Of a stretch of DNA of 64,000 bases, positions 63,097 through 64,000 are shown piece by piece (position 1 is the stretch's first letter; each line of letters opens with the position of its first letter). This stretch comes from Adonisia turfae CCMR0081 (GTDB taxonomy: Bacteria > Cyanobacteriota > Cyanobacteriia > Phormidesmidales > Phormidesmidaceae): positions 1,649,939-1,713,938 of the forward strand of contig NZ_QXHD01000004.1 of NCBI RefSeq assembly GCF_011009555.1. The letters run 5' to 3'. Below the pieces are notes generated by a model. It was given only the letters and a program-made list of their open reading frames with translations, had not been told where the DNA came from and made no database searches. The translations under genes were made by a program, and so were the position numbers.

Positions 63097-64000
63097 TTAG
63101 CCAACGTAGGAACCATCAGCAGGTACAGATATATTAGATATGTCTTCACCTTCGTGGGCCTCTGCAAAGGAACCTTTGGGCTCTTCGAGGATGAAGAAGC
63201 ATAGGAAGGCAACAATAATTGCTGCAACACCTAGGGTCTGGAAGAAGATGATGTTACCGATATCTCCCTCAGGTACCAAGCTGTAAAGAGTCAGGTAAGC
63301 AACCGCACCAACGTTACCGTAAGCACCAACGTTACCAGCAATCTGACCAGTTACACGGCGCTTTACAAGGGGCACGATGGCAAATGTGGAGCCTTCACCA
63401 GCTTGTACAAAGAAGGAGCAAGCCATGGTTAAGATAACGGCGAGACCAACCATAAAGGTACCGCCGCCGCCGAGAGCATCACGAATACTAGGGATGCTGC
63501 TCATGACAAGGTAACCAATGCCCATAAAGAGGGTTAGAACCCCCATAGTTGTTTTACGGCTACCGAGTCTGTCGGAAATCAAACCACCGCTAGGACGAGC
63601 AAACAGATTCATGAACGCGTAGCTTGCGGCCAACATACCAGCCAGGGCTTTGCTCAAACCAAAGGTGCCTTCGAAGAAAGCGGGCAGCATGGATACTACA
63701 GCCAGCTCAGAACCGAAATTCACAATGTAAGTTAGCTCAAGAATGGCAACCTGCTTAAACTTATAGCGATCTTCAGCAGGGTAGCGCTTAGCACCAGACA
63801 ATAAGTCTTTATTGACTGTCCAGCAGTTGTAAGCCTGGAAGAGATACAGGGCGATTAGGGCTGCGATCGCAAGACCAAATGTACCTTCGTTGAGGAAACC
63901 AACTTTCTTAAGACGCCAAGCCAGAACAACCAGAATGCCAGTTAGAGGTAGATTCATAAGCATCAGACCCCAGAAGTCTCTTACCGTAGTGACTTCCATA
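63097..64000 (-). CDS. nrtP: Nitrate/nitrite permease NrtP (NarK-type MFS), 5' part outside window
   Basis: 301 residues of the C-terminal part; full-length NrtP is about 500, so the start is beyond the right edge. MFS motif SDRLGSRKT is present, and the nitrate signature of the NNP family is GNVGAYGNVGAVAYLT. About seven helices are visible, with a cytosolic tail FAEAHEGEDISNISVPADGSYVG. It imports nitrate and nitrite by symport. It is found chiefly in marine and some filamentous cyanobacteria. Confidence 0.95.
   Translation of the reverse strand, partial: MEVTTVRDFWGLMLMNLPLTGILVVLAWRLKKVGFLNEGTFGLAIAALIALYLFQAYNCWTVNKDLLSGAKRYPAEDRYKFKQVAILELTYIVNFGSELAVVSMLPAFFEGTFGLSKALAGMLAASYAFMNLFARPSGGLISDRLGSRKTTMGVLTLFMGIGYLVMSSIPSIRDALGGGGTFMVGLAVILTMACSFFVQAGEGSTFAIVPLVKRRVTGQIAGNVGAYGNVGAVAYLTLYSLVPEGDIGNIIFFQTLGVAAIIVAFLCFFILEEPKGSFAEAHEGEDISNISVPADGSYVG

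Overview
The window is a chromosomal segment of a cyanobacterium. The evidence is gene content: psb34, a ferredoxin-type nitrate reductase (narB) beside an NrtP-type permease, a pair of class C flavodiiron proteins (Flv3/Flv1), a groEL2 with a perfect CIRCE operator, an AapJQMP-like NatFGH-BgtA amino-acid transporter, a Mo-nitrogenase C-terminal-domain protein and a GUN4 domain. The octamer GCGATCGC (HIP1), typical of cyanobacteria, recurs throughout. The use of NrtP rather than NrtABCD fits a marine or brackish strain, but that is inference. I saw no rRNA, tRNA, CRISPR array, intact insertion sequence or phage genes.

Layout. 1-6.4 kb: a radical SAM/SPASM enzyme behind a truncated small ORF, a VanY-like peptidase, and gcvH-gcvP of the glycine cleavage system. 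6.4-16.6 kb is an accessory island. It holds a MNT/HEPN toxin-antitoxin pair, a NACHT ATPase fused to a partial formylglycine-enzyme-like module and a GUN4 domain, a second MNT/HEPN (DUF86) pair, a two-partner-secretion exoprotein, and copies of a MITE-like repeat. 16.6-36 kb is mostly housekeeping: a YkuD-like secreted protein, an S9 peptidase, groEL2, a Mo-nitrogenase C-domain protein, Ap4A phosphorylase, a CPBP protease, a DUF697 GTPase, psb34, an AddB-like P-loop protein, a carotenoid-desaturase-like oxidase and a GH13_18 sugar phosphorylase. 36-50 kb carries signalling and envelope genes: a MASE1-PAS adenylate cyclase, isoaspartyl peptidase, an orphan ATP-grasp, a minus-strand group (a caspase-like protein with Tyr in place of His, MFS-HEAT, a cNMP-binding protein, TVP38), ilvH and an LpxB-related protein. 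51-57 kb is the natFGH-bgtA uptake cluster. 56.7-64 kb is flv1, flv3, narB and the 3' part of nrtP, all on the minus strand.

How the genes fit together. The right end links nitrogen acquisition (amino-acid ABC uptake, nitrate uptake and ferredoxin-dependent nitrate reduction) with flavodiiron proteins; nitrate reduction and O2 photoreduction both draw electrons from the acceptor side of photosystem I. The most unusual part is the island. Its NACHT-GUN4 protein joins a STAND NTPase, a class used in bacterial immunity and signalling, to a tetrapyrrole-binding fold, and it is flanked by two unrelated HEPN/MNT modules. Its 5' leader and N-terminus resemble those of the neighbouring secreted exoprotein. 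Short palindromic repeat families sit at many gene 3' ends and probably serve as terminators.
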